A program made the translations under genes and the position numbers. The notes beneath the pieces were generated by a model that was not told where the DNA came from, did no database searches, and saw only the letters and a program-made list of their open reading frames with translations. A DNA stretch of 64,000 bases from a virus, in IMG/VR virus record IMGVR_UViG_3300043424_000354, positions 1 through 64,000 of that record, one strand, 5' to 3'. Positions within the stretch are counted from its first letter, which is position 1, and every line of letters begins with the position of its first letter. Positions 32,507 to 41,040 of the stretch are shown here, one piece after another.

Positions 32507-33257
32507 CAAATTGCTCCACGTAATCCCATGTTCCTTCTGGGGTTGCATCATTAGGATCTGTTGTTACTTGGTATTTCTGTGAATAGTTTGGTTGTTCAAT
32601 ATCGGTGTAGGTCTGTGCAATAGCAGTTCTAATAATACCTTGTTGCTCAACTGGACCATACAGGTTTAGTCCAAGCGTAAAGTTGATAGTCCAAATAATT
32701 GATCGACGTTGTAGATAATCGCCTTCGTAATTATCTTCGTAATTGATCGAGTCAAGGACTATTTGTAAATCTCTCTTGATTCCCATTTCTGGAATATCAG
32801 TTATCGTTACGCAAAAATCAGGATTGAAGAATGGAATAATTTGTTCAATTATCTGTAGACCTTCATCTTGATTCTTTGACATAATAAACAACGACACGTT
32901 CATGTCATATGGTGTGCTGGTAAATTGTGTTCGCAGCATATTAGGATCATCGCCCTGCCCGACTGCAACATTCTTGGTTAGTAGGTTGATTTTTCTGGAA
33001 GGATTATACTGCAATCCTGTGATTTCAAACCCCATTCTCGGAAGAATGATTGCTGCTGATTGCGTAGTTGTGCTGGGCACCTCAGCAATACGAGCAAGAA
33101 ATTTATTCTTTGGGGAATATGCCAGAGGAACGCGTAGAGATTGCACTGTTTCATTCGCAGCATTAAATCTTTTGACAGTAATCTGATTGAAGATTGTGCC
33201 AAAAGCAATTATTGCTTTACGAATGTGTTGGTGATAGAAGTGTTGACGTAGAAACAT
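32487..33257 (-). CDS. 15: Tail sheath terminator gp15
   Basis: 256 residues (T4: 272). Closes the top of tube and sheath and joins the tail to the neck. It aligns with T4 gp15: FYHQHIRKAIIAFGTIFNQITVKR, VPLAYSPKNKFLARI, ILPRMGFEITGLQYNPSRK, IIEQIIPFFNPDFCVTI and KRDLQIVLDSI. It starts at the gp14 stop (TAATG). Confidence 0.94.
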   Translation of the reverse strand: MFLRQHFYHQHIRKAIIAFGTIFNQITVKRFNAANETVQSLRVPLAYSPKNKFLARIAEVPSTTTQSAAIILPRMGFEITGLQYNPSRKINLLTKNVAVGQGDDPNMLRTQFTSTPYDMNVSLFIMSKNQDEGLQIIEQIIPFFNPDFCVTITDIPEMGIKRDLQIVLDSINYEDNYEGDYLQRRSIIWTINFTLGLNLYGPVEQQGIIRTAIAQTYTDIEQPNYSQKYQVTTDPNDATPEGTWDYVEQFDEVYEQ

Positions 33258-34003
33258 TATGCTCTCTTTTGAACCTCACCGAATGGATTGAATGCTGTGA
33301 AATCTATAATACCGTCTGCTTCTAATTCGAATTCATCATTGTCTGCTTGTGGATCTGTATCTGCTGTAGCATATTGTTGTAGAACAATCGAATCGTCCGA
33401 TGTATTCAATACTAAATCACCAGATTCCATTAGCAACTGGAATCTGTAAAGATCTTGACTCGAGTTATCTGTAATAGCATCAATCTCATCAATACCAGTG
33501 TCAATTCTCTCGGAACTAAATTCAAAGACGTCGCACTGGAGTTTATAGGTGTAGATCTTACCGAGTTGGTAGAACGGATTTAAGAAGTCGACATACTTGA
33601 TTACGAAAAACGTTTTTGTTTTCGAGAAGTATAGTAAGTCGCCTTCTGCTGGTCTTCCAGGTAATTGAAGTGTTGCGTTTTGTGCAACTCCCTCTTCCCA
33701 GCGTCTCTTTGCAACTACGAAAGTTGCCGAAGATCTGAACTCGAAACCAAACTTAGTGAACAGTTCGCCTTCGCCTTCGAAACCTTGAACATTCTCAAGA
33801 TACATTTCGAGAGGATATGCCTGATCAAAATACTGAAGCGCATCCTCGCCGAGAATACCGTCGAGATTACCAGTTTGTCTTGGGAGATAGTAAACATCGT
33901 GCCCATAGATCTTCAAACTTTCAATAACAAGATCTTCCACCAAACGCTGTTCGCTGGTGGTTCCTGAAGTATTTCCTGATTGAAAGTAGAAGTTGGTAGG
34001 CAT
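33257..34003 (-). CDS. 14: Neck protein gp14
   Basis: 248 residues (T4: 256). Head completion and neck collar subunit. Characteristic blocks are EQRLVEDLVIESLKIYGHDVYYLPR, FGFEFRSSATFVVAKRRWEE, LQLPGRPAEGDLLYFSKT, FVIKYVDFLNPFYQLGKIYTYKLQ and the FNPFGE C-terminus. Lies between gp13 and gp15, as in T4. Confidence 0.95.
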   Translation of the reverse strand: MPTNFYFQSGNTSGTTSEQRLVEDLVIESLKIYGHDVYYLPRQTGNLDGILGEDALQYFDQAYPLEMYLENVQGFEGEGELFTKFGFEFRSSATFVVAKRRWEEGVAQNATLQLPGRPAEGDLLYFSKTKTFFVIKYVDFLNPFYQLGKIYTYKLQCDVFEFSSERIDTGIDEIDAITDNSSQDLYRFQLLMESGDLVLNTSDDSIVLQQYATADTDPQADNDEFELEADGIIDFTAFNPFGEVQKRA

Positions 34004-34006
34004 GTC

Positions 34007-34975
34007 TTATCCCACCATAAAATCGACAGGGAGTTCCGACTTTAGTTGCATTTCGGTTTCGATTGTAGTAATTTCTTCAACTGCCTCATCGTAAATTTCT
34101 TTACCATTAAGAATGACACCACCAGGAAGTTGGATTCCACCAAACTTCTTCATGTTCTCACCCCACTGACGTTTGATCAGTGCAGTTGCATAACGTTTCA
34201 AGAACATATCATCATACACCTGAGTATATGTTGCTGGATCCAGAATACGGTAGCATTCAATAATTACATAATCACCAGGATCGAAAACTTCTTCCCAGTT
34301 TACGTCGATAAACATCTTGTCCATTTTACGATTGTAGCGGATAGATCTATCTCCAACCAGTAGCATATCAAGCATTGATAAGTGCTGCTGAACTTGGGTG
34401 TAGTAGACCATGTCCGCAGACAGTAGGTTATACATATCGTTGAGGCGGAATTGGTAGATAATATCGAACATATTGTTGCGATTGTTCATACCAGAACTTG
34501 GACCATTTACTGGTAGAACACGAATTACACCAATTACCGAATCTGGGATAGGAATATATCCGTTTTGAATATCACCTGCAGTGTAAAAATCACTCGATGC
34601 CAATGCTCTACTAAATCCAGAAACTGAACCTGTTACAGTTTCACCAGCAACGAATGTTCCTTTAACGCTGGAAACTCTAGAATTTGTTCCGCTGAGCGAG
34701 AAAAGTTTACAAGTCGCGCCCGATGTTGCACCAGTTAAAATTTCATCAATCTCAAAAGATGGTGCAGACAGACCGGAAAATTTAAGTTCTGCGGTTGTAA
34801 CTTGGTGAGTGAGGTAAAGACGCTCAACCCCATCAAAATGATATTCTTGAAAATATTGCAAGGCATCGTCGATGCGGTCAGAAACCTGATCATCATCCAC
34901 GTTAATTTCAATTACTGGAAACCCTAGTCTGCGGAGACAGTAATCGATTAGTCCTTGTCTTGATGAAATTGCCAT
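34007..34975 (-). CDS. 13: Neck protein gp13
   Basis: 322 residues (T4: 309). Head-closure protein. It starts ISSRQGLIDYCLRRLGFPVIEINVDDDQ, followed by RIDDALQYFQEYHFDGVERLYL, LPVNGPSSGMNNRNNMFDIIYQFRLND and LIKRQWGENMKKFGGIQLPGG. A segment (about 70-130) rich in Gly/Ser/Thr is an insertion relative to T4. A strong SD (AGAGGA) and an exact late box precede it. Confidence 0.95.
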   Translation of the reverse strand: MAISSRQGLIDYCLRRLGFPVIEINVDDDQVSDRIDDALQYFQEYHFDGVERLYLTHQVTTAELKFSGLSAPSFEIDEILTGATSGATCKLFSLSGTNSRVSSVKGTFVAGETVTGSVSGFSRALASSDFYTAGDIQNGYIPIPDSVIGVIRVLPVNGPSSGMNNRNNMFDIIYQFRLNDMYNLLSADMVYYTQVQQHLSMLDMLLVGDRSIRYNRKMDKMFIDVNWEEVFDPGDYVIIECYRILDPATYTQVYDDMFLKRYATALIKRQWGENMKKFGGIQLPGGVILNGKEIYDEAVEEITTIETEMQLKSELPVDFMVG

Positions 34976-34997
34976 CTTTTTATCCTCTATTTCGGAC

Positions 34998-35005
34998 TAT
35001 TTATA
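34998..35005 (-). promoter_or_regulatory. T4-type late promoter box TATAAATA (gp13)
   Basis: Exact TATAAATA, 23 bases before the gp13 ATG, likely driving gp13-14-15-16-17. Confidence 0.8.
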
Positions 35006-35006
35006 A

Positions 35007-35255
35007 TCAGGCAATAGAACCCAAGTCTCTGGAACCTGTTCCGCTACTATCTGTTACAAATCCCAGATCTACTGTTTCCGGAACAGTAAACAAATCGGCA
35101 TCATAACTAATCAATTGAACTACTGTTCCGCTACTATTCTTAGAAAAAATTTTACCGTCTGCTAGGTTTATAGCAAGTTCTCCGACCAATATGGACCCAG
35201 AGGCAGGAGTAGATCCTGATGTTTCAGAACGTTTATGTTGAACTGTAGTTGTCAT
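35007..35255 (-). CDS. Small fibre-type protein
   Basis: 82 residues. Opening VQHKRSETSGSTPASGSILVGELAINLADGKIFSK is the small domain seen at the N-termini of many phage fibres and repeated in related proteins here. No adhesive C-terminal part follows. It likely attaches to or completes a fibre; the late box for gp13 lies next to its stop. Confidence 0.65.
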   Translation of the reverse strand: MTTTVQHKRSETSGSTPASGSILVGELAINLADGKIFSKNSSGTVVQLISYDADLFTVPETVDLGFVTDSSGTGSRDLGSIA

Positions 35256-35464
35256 CAGTTTAATAGGTTCCCTGCAGCATCATATACGTTAATTCTATTT
35301 GCAGTGACAGTCGATTCTTTTGCCAGAGGAATACCACCAGCAGTTGATCCATCATGAACAACAACTGTATCTTTTGTTGTATCGACTGTTACTTCTCCCA
35401 CGGCTCCCGTAAAGGTTGCGTGTTCAGTAGTAGTTCCTCGTCTCAGTTGTAATTCTGTTGCCAT
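35255..35464 (-). CDS. Small fibre-type protein (RRGT domain)
   Basis: 69 residues. ELQLRRGTTTEHATFTGAVGEVTVDT then VVVHDGSTAGGIPLAKES is a well-known fibre N-terminal attachment-type domain. A lone copy of such a short domain suggests an adaptor protein. Stop and next start overlap as a short junction. The C-terminus INVYDAAGNLLN resembles that of the protein at 47725-48207 (LIVYDSSGNRLN). Confidence 0.72.
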   Translation of the reverse strand: MATELQLRRGTTTEHATFTGAVGEVTVDTTKDTVVVHDGSTAGGIPLAKESTVTANRINVYDAAGNLLN

Positions 35465-35473
35465 TGCGCTACC

Positions 35474-35725
35474 TTAGTCTTGCTCCACCGCTGAATAATC
35501 ATCTGCAGTTTCAAATGGCATATTTCCATCAAGACCAACATAATTACCAGAGGGAACAGGTTGCTCTAACTGCTGTTCCAGTGCTTGGATTTTAATTGCT
35601 TGCTCTTTAACGGTTTCATTTGCCATTGTGAGTTGTGTGTTCAGCATTATGTTATCAAGTGTTAATGCCTTCAGTCGTTCTGCTAGATTAGCAATATACG
35701 AATTAATAAACTTTGTTTGATCCAT
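35474..35725 (-). CDS. Coiled-coil protein
   Basis: 83 residues. A long amphipathic helix (NSYIANLAERLKALTLDNIMLNTQL to QAIKIQALEQQLEQ) with heptad spacing, then a short acidic tail. Probably an oligomeric connector in the fibre cluster; function inferred from shape and position only. Confidence 0.6.
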   Translation of the reverse strand: MDQTKFINSYIANLAERLKALTLDNIMLNTQLTMANETVKEQAIKIQALEQQLEQPVPSGNYVGLDGNMPFETADDYSAVEQD

Positions 35726-35742
35726 TATCTATCTCCAAATGC

Positions 35743-35764
35743 GGGAGGGGAAGAATCCCCTCCC
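35743..35764. terminator. Strong hairpin after the fibre gene
   Basis: GGGAGGGG (35743-35750), 6-base loop, CCCCTCCC (35757-35764), right after the stop of the fibre at 35774-37474. There is no T-run on either strand, so termination would be weak or need a factor; it could instead protect the 3' end. Confidence 0.5.
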
Positions 35765-35773
35765 TATTATATA

Positions 35774-37474
35774 TTAGTATGTTCCACCGTCGATATTACC
35801 AAACGCTGGTGTTCCACCCGAACCGCCAGAAATTAGGACTTGACCTGCAGTACCAGCACTTGTTGCTGCCAGCGCAGAAGTTCCGTTTCCGTATAGAATA
35901 CCCTTAGAAGTAAAGGTTCCTGCACCAGTACCACCATCAGCAACTGCGATATCCGAGGAAAGCGATGAAACCGTTCCACCTTCGATGTTAGCAACAAGAG
36001 TAGCAACAGTATAACCAGTTGCGGCAGTGTTAACAGTTGTGGTCGGAGCAGACTGCGAGTCCTTGAAGAGTTTCCACTTACCGTCCGAAGCATCACGGAA
36101 GAAACCAGAATAGAGGTCTAGTGAACCTGAAGTATCATAAACGCCGAACAGACCAATATCAACCGCATCAGTTGAAGTATTGTCTGTAGCAAGTCCGATC
36201 AGAGGGTCAGAAACAGTAAGAGTTGTTGAGTTAACAGTGGTTGTTGTTCCCGAAACTGTTAGGTTTCCAGCAACAGTAACGTTCGCGCCTGAAAGAGTCA
36301 GAGCAGTTGTCCCACCCGATGACTTAATATCATTTCCTGTAACCGTAAGATCCCCAGCAACAGTAACGTCTGCGCCAGAAAGTGTCAGAGCAGTGGCAGA
36401 AGATGATTTAATGTCGTTTCCTGTAACTGTGAGATCACCTGCGACTGATACATCTGCTCCCGAAAGTGACAGGGCAGTTGTTCCATCAGACGCCTTGAGA
36501 TCATTTCCACCAATCTTCAGATCGCCAGCAACAGCAACGTCGCCTGAACCCGAGAAGGTAAGAGCAGTAGTTCCACCATTCATCTTGATGTCATTGCCGC
36601 CAACTGTTAGGTCGCCGACAAGTGCAACATCGTCAGTAAGAGCAACAGTAACAGCAGCGGTTTCAGAACCTGAACCTGTTACGTTAATTTGGTTTGCAGT
36701 TCCTGCAACAGTAGCAACATAATTGCCAGAAGTGTCAGTTCCAAGAGCAACTGAGTTAGCAGCAATAGAAACAACACCTGCTTCTGTTACTGTAATATCG
36801 CCCGAAAGACCTGCGTAAATATAGTCTGCAACGTCTTCTGCTGTAATCTTTCTGTTTGCAGTTGCCGAAGCATCATAAACAAGAAATTCGTCAGCGTCAG
36901 CAAGTGAGGTAAGAGCAGTAGTTCCGTTCACATCAACAACGATACCAACTGAATTGTCAGAAATTGTTGTTTTGATACCTGCAGTACCAGCAAAAGTCAG
37001 AGTCGATCCAGTTGCGAACGAGTCAGTGTTTGGTGTGCCTTGGTTGTCCGAAATAGTGAACGACGAGGCAGCAGGAGCAGAGAAGGAAAGATTCCCAGAA
37101 CCATCAGAAACAAGAACGTCGCCATTGTTTCCGTCTGTGCTTGGCAGCGTGATAGTAATATCACCCGCAAGACTGTCTGGACCCTTCAGAGTTACTTTGT
37201 TGGAACCATTGCTTGTTCCTTCTGAGAAAGTAACCTTACCTGAAACTGATGATGTTTGTTTTGTTAGAAGAGCATCAACGGTAGAAGTAAACTTCTTACC
37301 GCCAATTGCGTCAATAACTGCAGCGCTACCTGAATCCACTGATTCAATGTAGAGAACAGCATTAGCACCGTTGTTTGCTGCATCTTCTGCATACGCCATT
37401 TCACCTTCTAGAAGATCAGATGTAGTTGGCGCTGTAGAACCTGAACTTCTCTTAATTTGAATTACTGTTGACAT
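35774..37474 (-). CDS. Repeat-containing tail fibre protein
   Basis: 566 residues. The N-terminus VIQIKRSSGSTAPTTSDLLEGEMAYAED is a fibre attachment domain. Residues 284-414 hold four to five copies of a 28-29 residue repeat (VAGDLTVTGNDIKSSGGT type) that looks like a triple beta-helix shaft. Another segment (VSDPLIGLATDNTSTDAVDIGLFGVYDTSG) follows and the C-terminus is AFGNIDGGTY. The product is probably a trimeric fibre or whisker. Late box upstream of 38079 may drive this run. Confidence 0.85.
   Translation of the reverse strand: MSTVIQIKRSSGSTAPTTSDLLEGEMAYAEDAANNGANAVLYIESVDSGSAAVIDAIGGKKFTSTVDALLTKQTSSVSGKVTFSEGTSNGSNKVTLKGPDSLAGDITITLPSTDGNNGDVLVSDGSGNLSFSAPAASSFTISDNQGTPNTDSFATGSTLTFAGTAGIKTTISDNSVGIVVDVNGTTALTSLADADEFLVYDASATANRKITAEDVADYIYAGLSGDITVTEAGVVSIAANSVALGTDTSGNYVATVAGTANQINVTGSGSETAAVTVALTDDVALVGDLTVGGNDIKMNGGTTALTFSGSGDVAVAGDLKIGGNDLKASDGTTALSLSGADVSVAGDLTVTGNDIKSSSATALTLSGADVTVAGDLTVTGNDIKSSGGTTALTLSGANVTVAGNLTVSGTTTTVNSTTLTVSDPLIGLATDNTSTDAVDIGLFGVYDTSGSLDLYSGFFRDASDGKWKLFKDSQSAPTTTVNTAATGYTVATLVANIEGGTVSSLSSDIAVADGGTGAGTFTSKGILYGNGTSALAATSAGTAGQVLISGGSGGTPAFGNIDGGTY
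36233..36625 (-). repeat. Tandem 28-29 residue repeat in the fibre (about 87 bp)
   Basis: VAGDL/NL repeat starts at residues 286, 315, 344, 372 and 401. Codons vary between copies, which suggests age and selection on the protein rather than recent DNA amplification. Confidence 0.8.
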
Positions 37475-37501
37475 TCCGTTTTCCTTTGGTTATAGTTTGT
37501 T

Positions 37502-37750
37502 TTAATATGTTCCGCCATCAATAATACCAAGATTAATATCTTCGGCAGGTGCTGCTTCCCACTTTCTCGTCGCTGAATTAAATACCAGCGTATAACCATC
37601 TTGCACCGTTTCATCGTCAACTGCAACATTACTCAAATTCTCGAGTTTTGCTGAGGCATTCTTACTTAGAATATTTGTATTTATTCCGCTTTGTTGTGTA
37701 ACAGAAGTATTAACTGCTCTATTTAGAGGGACTGTGACTTTTATTGCCAT
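37502..37750 (-). CDS. Small structural protein with IDGGTY end
   Basis: 82 residues. Begins AIKVTVPLNRAVNTSVTQQSGIN and contains GYTLVFNSATRKWEAAPA, a segment common in phage fibre proteins. It ends IIDGGTY, nearly identical to the C-terminus of the fibre encoded just downstream (NIDGGTY), pointing to a shared binding tag. Function inferred from this. Confidence 0.65.
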   Translation of the reverse strand: MAIKVTVPLNRAVNTSVTQQSGINTNILSKNASAKLENLSNVAVDDETVQDGYTLVFNSATRKWEAAPAEDINLGIIDGGTY

Positions 37751-38079
37751 TATCGTGTTACCTCTGGATTGATTACAACAATACCTTCTAGTACTCTTAG
37801 AGTTTCTTCGTCGCTTTCGATTTCTATGTCGTAAACATACCTTCCTGCTTTTAATGCGCTTGTTTGTGTAGCAGTAAGAGAAATAGTAATCTCACCGTCA
37901 GTTGGCGATGATGCGCTTGCGGTAAAACTAGTTGCTGTTGAAGAGTAATAAGATTTTCTCAGTTGGGCAGTTACTGTATAATCTGTTAAATCTTTCACAT
38001 CACCGTTTTGGTCGCTTACCGTAATTGTCAAGGAGTATGTTGTTCCCTGATCAATATACAAATTTTGAATAGTCGCCAT
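37750..38079 (-). CDS. Beta-sandwich baseplate or fibre protein (BppU-like N-terminus)
   Basis: 109 residues. IQNLYIDQGTTYSLTITVSDQNGDVKDLTDYTVTAQLRKSY and the ending KAGRYVYDIEIESDEETLRVLEG look like the Ig-like N-terminal domain of BppU-type baseplate proteins. First gene of the minus-strand fibre run, with an exact late box in front and the plus-strand gene block on the other side. Confidence 0.7.
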   Translation of the reverse strand: MATIQNLYIDQGTTYSLTITVSDQNGDVKDLTDYTVTAQLRKSYYSSTATSFTASASSPTDGEITISLTATQTSALKAGRYVYDIEIESDEETLRVLEGIVVINPEVTR

Positions 38080-38089
38080 GAGAAACCCT

Positions 38090-38097
38090 TATAAATT
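38090..38097 (+). promoter_or_regulatory. Late-box variant TATAAATT on the plus strand
   Basis: One base off the late consensus, 32 bases before the first glycosyltransferase-like ATG (38129). It is the only promoter-like element seen for the plus-strand block. Confidence 0.45.
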
Positions 38098-38106
38098 ATT
38101 CTACAC

Positions 38107-38114
38107 TATTTATA
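38107..38114 (-). promoter_or_regulatory. T4-type late promoter box TATAAATA (fibre run)
   Basis: Exact TATAAATA on the minus strand, 28 bases before ATG 38079; it faces away from the plus-strand box at 38090-38097, making a divergent late promoter pair whose transcripts overlap. Confidence 0.75.
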
Positions 38115-38128
38115 AAATTGAGAGTTGT

Positions 38129-38806
38129 ATGAGAACCATTGTGACGATTAAATATGGAACAAAATATTCCGCAGCAGACGTAAATAAAATCGTCGAAGAT
38201 ACTGGCAGGAAGTATACCTACGTTTGTTTCACTGACGATCCTACCGATTTAGATCCAATTGTCCTTGCTTGCCCTCTTCCCAGTGACATCGAAGGTCACT
38301 GGTATAAGGTTTGGTTGTTCAGTCAGAAAGGATTTGGCGATATTTTGTATCTTGATTTAGACGTCAGAATACAAAAAAATATCGATCATCTATGGAATTA
38401 CCTTGACGAACGCCCAACAATAGTTTATACTTACTGGAAAGATAGAGGTTTCCCTGATCATGAAGGTGATACTCACGACATGCGGTATTTGAGTAATTAC
38501 AACTCAAGTGTCATGTTGTGGAAAGAAGGGTCTGGTAAATATATTTGGGATCATTTTAATTCTGACCCTGATTACTTCATGCTGAAATACTTTGGCGACG
38601 ACAGGTTTCTTTGGCATGAAACTTTCGGGTTGAATTGGTTTCCGAAAGGCGAGTTTTATTCTTTTGTTTATGGCGCAGACTATTATGGAATTGATGATCA
38701 CAACGAATCTTTCTGTTATAGACCAGACTACGCCATCGCATTATTGAATGGATTAGATCAGTTCCCTGGGGCAGATAAAGAGTATGATGAACTTCGTATG
38801 CATTAA
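38129..38806 (+). CDS. Putative glycosyltransferase, copy 1 of 4
   Basis: 225 residues from ATG 38129, preceded by GAGAG (an upstream in-frame ATG overlaps the divergent gene). It shares the plan of the next three genes: an N-terminal strand with the KYGTKYSAADVN motif, YVCFTDDPTDL, an IPS-type segment and YLDLDVRIQKNI with a DxD-like acidic motif, then a second domain ending CYRPDYAIALLNGL. The layout is that of a GT-A-type glycosyltransferase; donor and target are unknown. It is in tight operon order with copies 2-4. Confidence 0.75.
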   Translation: MRTIVTIKYGTKYSAADVNKIVEDTGRKYTYVCFTDDPTDLDPIVLACPLPSDIEGHWYKVWLFSQKGFGDILYLDLDVRIQKNIDHLWNYLDERPTIVYTYWKDRGFPDHEGDTHDMRYLSNYNSSVMLWKEGSGKYIWDHFNSDPDYFMLKYFGDDRFLWHETFGLNWFPKGEFYSFVYGADYYGIDDHNESFCYRPDYAIALLNGLDQFPGADKEYDELRMH

Positions 38807-39542
38807 GTGGGGTGATAAGTATCCTGCTAAATATGTAAACAACCTATACAAGATGGTGCAGAAACACTACGCCAAACCATTTACATTCACATGTTATACT
38901 GATGATGTGGAAGGAATTGAATGTGATACTGCTCCGATTCCTAATGATGGTATTCTACATCCAAAATATTGGTTTGGTAAAGAAACATTTTGTTTTGATC
39001 GCGCCAAGTTCTTAGTTTTCAATTCACATAACTGGTTAGGATACGAGGGTAACTGGTGTTTCTTTGATCTTGACGTAGTAATCCAAGAAGATATAACTGA
39101 CATAGAGGAACTTGCGCAGAAACCTCGGATTATTCAGTGTCGCTGGCAACCAGAATCGCAGAAACATGATAGATTTTTTATAGAGATACGAGGAACATTT
39201 TATAATTCCAGCATGATGGTTTGGCCTGGTAAATCATGCGAACATATTTACAGAGACGTATTAAGTAATTCAGAATCCGTGTTCAAAACTTTCTTCAAGG
39301 GAAGTGACAACTATCATTACTGGAGGCAGCGAGATTTCTGGAAGGATATTCCAGGTGGTTGGGTTTATTCATGGAATCGCGGTAAGCACCACCCGAAAGA
39401 TGTAGAACGTTTTAAATTTCGCTCAGACGCTAAGATCTGTTTATTTAATACGGACAATGTTCCGCATCCATCTGCCAGAGAACAGGAAGAACTGTCTGAC
39501 TGCTTAGACGAAAACATTATTAGATTGTGGAATTGCGAATGA
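38784..39542 (+). CDS. Putative glycosyltransferase, copy 2 of 4
   Basis: 252 residues; its ATGATG lies 23 bases inside copy 1. It opens NFVCIKWGDKYPAKYVNNLYKM, then FTCYTDDVEGIE, PKYWFGKETFCFDRAKFLVF and FFDLDVVIQEDI (DxD-like). The central SSMMVWPGKSCEHIY and C-terminal KICLFNTDNVPHP blocks are shared with copy 3. GT-A fold is inferred from the pattern. Confidence 0.75.
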   Translation: MMNFVCIKWGDKYPAKYVNNLYKMVQKHYAKPFTFTCYTDDVEGIECDTAPIPNDGILHPKYWFGKETFCFDRAKFLVFNSHNWLGYEGNWCFFDLDVVIQEDITDIEELAQKPRIIQCRWQPESQKHDRFFIEIRGTFYNSSMMVWPGKSCEHIYRDVLSNSESVFKTFFKGSDNYHYWRQRDFWKDIPGGWVYSWNRGKHHPKDVERFKFRSDAKICLFNTDNVPHPSAREQEELSDCLDENIIRLWNCE

Positions 39543-40357
39543 GAGTTAATTACGTTTGTTGTAAATGGGGAACCAAATATTCAGCAGAGTTTGTCAATCG
39601 TCTCTACCGAATGGCAAAGAAGCACACACCAGATAGATTTGAGTTTCATTTCTATTGCTATACAGACAACAGTGAAGGTTTTGATCATGAAATTAAAGTC
39701 ATCGACTTCCCAGATATCCCAGACATCCACCCAAAATATTGGTTCGGAACAGAAGATTTCAAATATGGTATGGCACGTTGCTGGGATCGACCCAAGACAT
39801 TTATCTTTAACACCCACAACTTCGCCGAAGATAAACCAACTGGAAGATTTGTATTCTTCGATCTGGATGTGATTATCCAGAACGACTTGTCACCAATCAT
39901 CACATACGATTTTGAGAATCCTACTAAGTTACGTTCTTGGTGGCAGGATCCGCGACCAATGAAGACTCGTAACTTCAAGTTATCACATGGAGCATATACG
40001 AATGGTAGTTGCATGGTGTGGTCAGATGATCAGACAGAATGCATTTGGCAGGATGTTCTAGAACATCAAGAGCGTATTTGGTTTACATTCACCGATGGAA
40101 CTGACAACTATCACAGTTGGCGATGGGGTGATTTTAGTAATACGCCTCTTTGGAAGCATTTTCCAAACACCTTTGCCTACTCGTATAACAGAGGCAGAGA
40201 CTGGAAGTCTAGTGACTTAGAAGTAGGAATATATAGAAAGAACTGTATCCTCTGCGTTTTTAATGTGGACTTACTTCCATTTCAGGATAACAGTAGAGGT
40301 AAAGTGAAGCAAGAGTCGCTAGTCGACCCTGATCTTTTAGAACATTGGAATGTATGA
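39539..40357 (+). CDS. Putative glycosyltransferase, copy 3 of 4
   Basis: 272 residues from ATG 39539, ATGA overlap with copy 2. NYVCCKWGTKYSAEFVNRLYRM, FYCYTDNSEGF, PKYWFGTEDFKYGMARC and FFDLDVIIQNDL mirror copy 2; NGSCMVWSDDQTECIW and CILCVFNVDLLP follow. Copy 2 and copy 3 look closest to each other, copies 1 and 4 more distant. Confidence 0.75.
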   Translation: MRVNYVCCKWGTKYSAEFVNRLYRMAKKHTPDRFEFHFYCYTDNSEGFDHEIKVIDFPDIPDIHPKYWFGTEDFKYGMARCWDRPKTFIFNTHNFAEDKPTGRFVFFDLDVIIQNDLSPIITYDFENPTKLRSWWQDPRPMKTRNFKLSHGAYTNGSCMVWSDDQTECIWQDVLEHQERIWFTFTDGTDNYHSWRWGDFSNTPLWKHFPNTFAYSYNRGRDWKSSDLEVGIYRKNCILCVFNVDLLPFQDNSRGKVKQESLVDPDLLEHWNV

Positions 40358-41040
40358 TGATTAATATTTACACAGTGAAGTGGGGATTTAAGTATGGACC
40401 AGAGCACGTTAATCATATCTTTGAACAGTGCCGACAACATATTACGAGGGAATTTAAATTCTATTGCATTACAGAACATGCGGTAGACTTAAATCCAGAG
40501 ATTACTGTTATTCCGATTCCCGAGAATAATTACTACGAAAAATGGTGGAACAAACTGCATTTGTTTGATCGCAGAGTGATTAGGCAACAGGGAGAGAAAC
40601 TATTCTTAGATCTAGATATCGGCATTCAAAAAAATATTGATTGTATTGTTGATTATGATCCAGAAAATACATTAACGTTTGTTCGTACGCATTGGCACAA
40701 TATGATACAAATGAAAGAAGATACTAAAGAGATCCCACACAAATACACGGATTTAAATTCGAGCGTATTACGTTGGAACGATAGATTAGATACCAATAAA
40801 ATAACTAAATTCGTTCGAGATTATCCTGATCAAATGTTCTACTACTATAGAGGTCTTGATAATCTTTTCGGACATCAGAGAGATCGCCTACTCAATATTA
40901 AATTTTTCCCAGATGGTTGGGTATACAGTTACAACTACGGATATATGTGGCCGTCTGATGTGAGAGAGCGAGTCCATCGAGACGAACCACTTATTTGCTT
41001 ATATGATTCAATGGAAAGACCACAAGATGTTAAACTATAA
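40354..41040 (+). CDS. Putative glycosyltransferase, copy 4 of 4
   Basis: 228 residues, ATGA overlap with copy 3. INIYTVKWGFKYGPEHVNHIFEQ, FYCITEHAVDL, YEKWWNKLHLFDRRV and LFLDLDIGIQKNI keep the cassette plan with a DxD-like motif. Ends ERPQDVKL, overlapping the following methyltransferase-like gene by 14 bases. Confidence 0.75.
   Translation: MMINIYTVKWGFKYGPEHVNHIFEQCRQHITREFKFYCITEHAVDLNPEITVIPIPENNYYEKWWNKLHLFDRRVIRQQGEKLFLDLDIGIQKNIDCIVDYDPENTLTFVRTHWHNMIQMKEDTKEIPHKYTDLNSSVLRWNDRLDTNKITKFVRDYPDQMFYYYRGLDNLFGHQRDRLLNIKFFPDGWVYSYNYGYMWPSDVRERVHRDEPLICLYDSMERPQDVKL

Noticed and set aside
36180-36722. Plus-strand open frame of 180 codons
   Set aside because: Its own repeats are the shadow of the fibre repeat read on the other strand.
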